From an uncultured Draconibacterium sp. (GTDB lineage Bacteria; Bacteroidota; Bacteroidia; Bacteroidales; Prolixibacteraceae), in the NCBI RefSeq assembly GCF_963677565.1, contig NZ_OY781981.1:4332001-4396000 (forward strand): 64,000 nt of DNA, given 5' to 3'. Under the pieces are notes generated by a model. That model was not told the DNA's origin. It did no database searches and saw nothing but the letters and a program-made list of their open reading frames with translations. Both the position numbers and the translations under genes were made by a program. Below, piece by piece: positions 61,194 to 64,000 of the stretch. The first letter of the stretch is position 1, and each line of letters opens with the position of its first letter.

Positions 61194-62636
61194 CTACAAC
61201 CACCATTCGGCTTTTACACCCAAATAATGTCCCCATTTTTGTTTTCCTACGAATTGCAAGTAGGGAGAATACAGGTTGTCGACTGCCGCATCGTTGTAAT
61301 GCGACAATGAAAATATGAATCTGAAATGAGGTCTTACACCGGTACTTTTTTCTCCTGTTGGAGCAAAAGTTGGTGCAAGGCTAAATTTTTGATAACTGTA
61401 TTTTGGTGCTTCACCATCTTTTCGTTGCGAATAATGAAACTCGGTTAAAAAGTGAAATTTATTGGTTACATAGTGTACATCTCTAAAACCAAGCGTGAGG
61501 TCTTGTTTGTAGTTGTATACCTCGCGCCCCCAATAGGTTTTTGCCATACCTTTTGTATCTGCAGCTCCTTTGCTCTGTGTAAAAATAAAGTAGCCATTAA
61601 AATTATTCTTTTCAGACAGATCGAACTTTATTTCATCGACAATTGACAATGAATAGGCACCTGAAAAATTAAGTTTTTCGAGGTCGGGAGCTCCATAAGT
61701 TACCCAGGTTTTTGAGTGCCCTCCATCGCCACCGTTAGCAATGCGGGAACCATAACGAACCGCCAGCGTGTTATATGCGCTGTTGCCAAGAGATGGTAGA
61801 TCGGATTGAAGTTTAAGTCCGTATACAAAACCATGATCTGACGGATAATTCAGAATGACATCTGGGGCATCTCCTTCTTCAAATGGAGAAGGAATAGGAT
61901 CGCTTTCTGCGCCGCCCATACGGTGAAATTCAAATAAACCGGTAAGTGTATTCTGATTGTTTAGCTGAAAATCGTGTTCCAGAACGAGAACATTCCGCTG
62001 GCGAAGGGCAATGTTTGCAACTCCGTCGCCAATATTCAAATAAAAATATGGCGGAACATCGGCTGTGGTATCTGTTGAAGAGACAAAGATGGACGCGAAA
62101 CGTGTGTTTTTATACTCTACTCCAAACCCCTGCCCCGAATGGTCATCAAAGAAAAAATGATCAGCGATATGCACTTCTCCTTTTCGGTAAAGCCGTGCTC
62201 CAATCCAAATACTCAGATCTTTGCCATTTATATTGCTGGCTTCTGCATAAATTTCGGGCATGGCAATGGTAAGCCCTCCAAGGCTGCTCGTAGAAGAGTT
62301 CCCAAACAAAGAGAGACTGTTTGAATAAACAGCAAATCGTGTTTGTACTTTAATTTTAGTTGGGTCGTCTTCGTTGAACGGCTTGAAATTAAAAGCAGGA
62401 ACCAATTCCAGGTAATCCTGTTCTTCAAGGCGGCCACCAATACTTCCCAAATTGTTAAGATTTAATCTTCGGCCAATTGAGCCACCGTTGTCGTAATTCC
62501 AGTCGACACCTACACGCCCGTAAGTGTCCATATTAAAACCTATTTTGTCTCCTTGTTCGATGTAATTGAGTTGAGCATGCGAAAGGAATGGAAGTGCAGT
62601 AAATACACACGCCAGGATGATTAAATACTGTTTCAT
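61194..62636 (-). CDS. LamB-like carbohydrate porin
   Basis: A 480-residue outer-membrane porin with signal peptide (MKQYLIILACVFTALPFLSHA). The segment LSIWIGARLYRKGEVHIADHFFFDDHSGQGFGVE (about 146-180) recalls the LamB region with its YxxxDxHxxDxYY motif, so a maltoporin-type sugar channel is likely. The chain ends in WWL. It is followed by rluF and preceded by a hydrolase gene. No sugar-processing gene is nearby, so the sugar is unknown. Confidence 0.75.
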   Translation of the reverse strand: MKQYLIILACVFTALPFLSHAQLNYIEQGDKIGFNMDTYGRVGVDWNYDNGGSIGRRLNLNNLGSIGGRLEEQDYLELVPAFNFKPFNEDDPTKIKVQTRFAVYSNSLSLFGNSSTSSLGGLTIAMPEIYAEASNINGKDLSIWIGARLYRKGEVHIADHFFFDDHSGQGFGVEYKNTRFASIFVSSTDTTADVPPYFYLNIGDGVANIALRQRNVLVLEHDFQLNNQNTLTGLFEFHRMGGAESDPIPSPFEEGDAPDVILNYPSDHGFVYGLKLQSDLPSLGNSAYNTLAVRYGSRIANGGDGGHSKTWVTYGAPDLEKLNFSGAYSLSIVDEIKFDLSEKNNFNGYFIFTQSKGAADTKGMAKTYWGREVYNYKQDLTLGFRDVHYVTNKFHFLTEFHYSQRKDGEAPKYSYQKFSLAPTFAPTGEKSTGVRPHFRFIFSLSHYNDAAVDNLYSPYLQFVGKQKWGHYLGVKAEWWL

Positions 62637-62704
62637 GTTTTCAATTTTTGCAGTTCTGTTAAGCAGTGTTTTAACTTTGTAAAAAGTTATATGAAATTAG
62701 TATA

Positions 62705-63829
62705 TTAATAGCTATTGTTCAAAAAAAATCTCAGCTTTTTATTCACCTCAGAAGTCTTCTCTACCGCAATCAGATGTCCAGATTCATAAATCTCTATTTG
62801 TATATTTGGATACTCTAATGCAATTTCCCTGGCAACTTCGGCATCGCCAACTATAGCATCTTTAGTTCCTAGAAAAAGTAAAACAGGCATATCCATTGCT
62901 TTTTTTTGTTCTGTTGTCATCGGTACAGGTTTTGCCAACGAAGGGATTGTCCCACGAAGTATACAGGTGAACCAATCGCCATATTTGGTAAGAACCTTTT
63001 CATTATCGCCGATGGCCCATTGAGTTACTGAATGTCTAACAAAATCTGTTGGAAACACGCTTGCTGCTCCCATCATAAAAATGCTTTGAACTTTTAATTT
63101 TGTTAATCCCATTGGCCCGAACAAAACTAATTTTTCTACTTTTTCAGGGTAGTAAAATGTATAATTCTGAGCAATAAAACCTCCGTTTGAAGCGCCCAAA
63201 ACCGGGCAGCTTTTAATGCCAAGTTCGTCTGCCATCTCTGCATATAAATCGGCTAGTTCTTTCCCTCTATTCGGGTAGATCAACGCATTATTTAATTCAC
63301 TTTTATTGCCCTCTCCAATATTATCGAACGAGTAAATACGGTAATCATCAAGCAATGGCTCAAGGTTTTCAAGCCAGGAGAATGCGCCCATCGATGCTGC
63401 ATGAATCATGATGAGTGGCGGATTATTTTCTGAGCCGCAGACCAGAATATGAACTATTCCATACTCCGTTTCCAGGTAAATGTCTTCCGTTTCTTCCGGC
63501 CAGTTTTTTACCTTGTTGTCGTAAATGGTGTAAAGTTCATTTTTTTGATTTTCACTGATATAAATGCTGCTTTTCGGCGGCGATTTAAATCCAAGGAAAT
63601 TTATAAACAATAAAATTATTACTAATGCGCTACGTAATGCGAAAGACTTTTTTTTGCTCCACTTTTGTTTGATTTGAGCCGGCCACCAAAGGAGGATTAC
63701 GACAATTAAAATTATTACAAAGGTTTGCAGATAAGATCCTCCTAAAAAGGTGGCCAATGCAAAAAGTAACAGCAGTGAGACAAGAAGTACTTTTAGTAGC
63801 TTGCCAATTACATTAAAAAGTGTTGTCAT
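62705..63829 (-). CDS. Membrane-anchored alpha/beta hydrolase
   Basis: A 374-residue protein. Three N-terminal hydrophobic helices (about 10-30, 36-51, 66-80) are followed by a hydrolase domain from about 125. It has LGASNGGFIAQ (nucleophile S, GASNGG in place of GxSxGG), the Asp probably in LFLGTKDAIVGD and the His in YESGHLIAVEK near 356. HAASMGAFSW gives the oxyanion-side motif. It may be an esterase or lipase facing the periplasm. It is about 70 bp upstream of the porin gene on the same strand. Confidence 0.8.
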   Translation of the reverse strand: MTTLFNVIGKLLKVLLVSLLLLFALATFLGGSYLQTFVIILIVVILLWWPAQIKQKWSKKKSFALRSALVIILLFINFLGFKSPPKSSIYISENQKNELYTIYDNKVKNWPEETEDIYLETEYGIVHILVCGSENNPPLIMIHAASMGAFSWLENLEPLLDDYRIYSFDNIGEGNKSELNNALIYPNRGKELADLYAEMADELGIKSCPVLGASNGGFIAQNYTFYYPEKVEKLVLFGPMGLTKLKVQSIFMMGAASVFPTDFVRHSVTQWAIGDNEKVLTKYGDWFTCILRGTIPSLAKPVPMTTEQKKAMDMPVLLFLGTKDAIVGDAEVAREIALEYPNIQIEIYESGHLIAVEKTSEVNKKLRFFLNNSY

Positions 63830-63900
63830 GGATTTTTATCTAAAAAGTTACAACACTTATCAGTACAACGCAAGTGAAGGCCACAACACATCATAAATAA

Positions 63901-63926
63901 AAATGCACCGATTATTCGGTGCATTT
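63901..63926 (-). terminator. Terminator before the hydrolase gene, after the right-edge gene
   Basis: A perfect 11-bp stem AAATGCACCGA / TCGGTGCATTT with a 4-nt loop. On the minus strand it is followed by TTTTTATTTATG. Ends the transcript of the gene at the right edge. Confidence 0.8.
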
Positions 63927-63949
63927 AATCATTTTAGGTAGTGTATTTA

Positions 63950-64000
63950 TTATAAAGCTTCAAGCCAATCTTCCAGCTTTTGAATGGCATAAACCATTTT
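63950..64000 (-). CDS. C-terminal fragment of an unidentified gene
   Basis: Only the last 16 residues and the TAA stop (63950-63952) are in the window: KMVYAIQKLEDWLEAL. The segment looks like the end of an amphipathic helix. No family can be assigned. The reading frame is supported by the terminator 24 bp after the stop codon. Confidence 0.45.
   Translation of the reverse strand, partial: KMVYAIQKLEDWLEAL

Overview
The window looks like the chromosome of a free-living, marine or gut-type Bacteroidota, probably order Marinilabiliales near Prolixibacteraceae (an inference from gene content). The signs are two SusC/SusD pairs, an ECF sigma/FecR pair, the skp-skp-bamA-uppS block, ferredoxin-dependent 2-oxoacid oxidoreductases, TAnnTTTG-type -7 boxes and A-rich start regions without Shine-Dalgarno sequences. 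No rRNA, tRNA, CRISPR array or transposase gene was seen. Layout: 1-126 is the start of a polyphosphate-glucokinase-like gene. 221-10142 is an arylacetate / aromatic 2-oxoacid module, all on the minus strand: iorA-iorB, then an outer-membrane porin, two phenylacetate-CoA-ligase-type enzymes, three tandem-ACT proteins and an SSS symporter with a 59-residue accessory membrane protein. 10315-11952 is a PepSY-type membrane protein. 12249-19687 is the most unusual part: an AT-rich, plus-strand island of three cassettes. Each cassette begins with a short sequence that is the reverse complement of a sequence at its own 3' end, and that second sequence opens a 130-195 bp imperfect hairpin. This is the architecture of integron gene cassettes with attC sites, without an integrase in the window and with core sites that differ from the usual GTTRRRY. 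Cassette 1 carries a DUF4160-type protein and an aspartic-protease/TPR protein. Cassette 2 carries one uncharacterised protein. Cassette 3 carries a tightly coupled five-gene operon (LOG family, zinc-ribbon SDR without its catalytic Tyr, Nudix-like protein with a decayed Nudix box, two-helix membrane protein, short Ppx/GppA protein). That operon is a good candidate for an undescribed nucleotide-signalling or conflict system. 19699-23989 holds single genes (lipoprotein hydrolase, ArsC-like, TPR, two methyltransferases) and a striking 11-unit, 21-bp tandem repeat at 20711-20941. 24138-33585 is a polysaccharide utilisation locus: GH95 fucosidase, SusD, STN-containing SusC, FecR, ECF sigma. 33711-36608 encodes 2-oxoglutarate:ferredoxin oxidoreductase. 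36881-42211 holds a gamma-carbonic anhydrase, a sugar nucleotidyltransferase plus sugar-kinase pair, glutamate racemase and a GT3-type glycogen synthase. 42535-47284 is a second SusC/SusD pair. 47848-55284 is the envelope block (two Skp/OmpH, BamA, UppS, DUF6089-like protein, NAD kinase, CBS protein). 55353-64000 holds pdxJ, hydrolases, YciI, msrA, small membrane proteins, a metallophosphoesterase, rluF, a LamB-like porin and the end of an unidentified gene. How the parts work together: IorAB and the ligases can interconvert arylpyruvates, arylacetyl-CoA and arylacetates, with the porin and symporter as the likely entry or exit route. The GH95 locus and its sigma/anti-sigma pair form a sense-import-degrade unit for fucosylated glycans. 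The cassette island is the recently acquired, accessory part of the window. All function calls rest on reading motifs by eye, without any database search.
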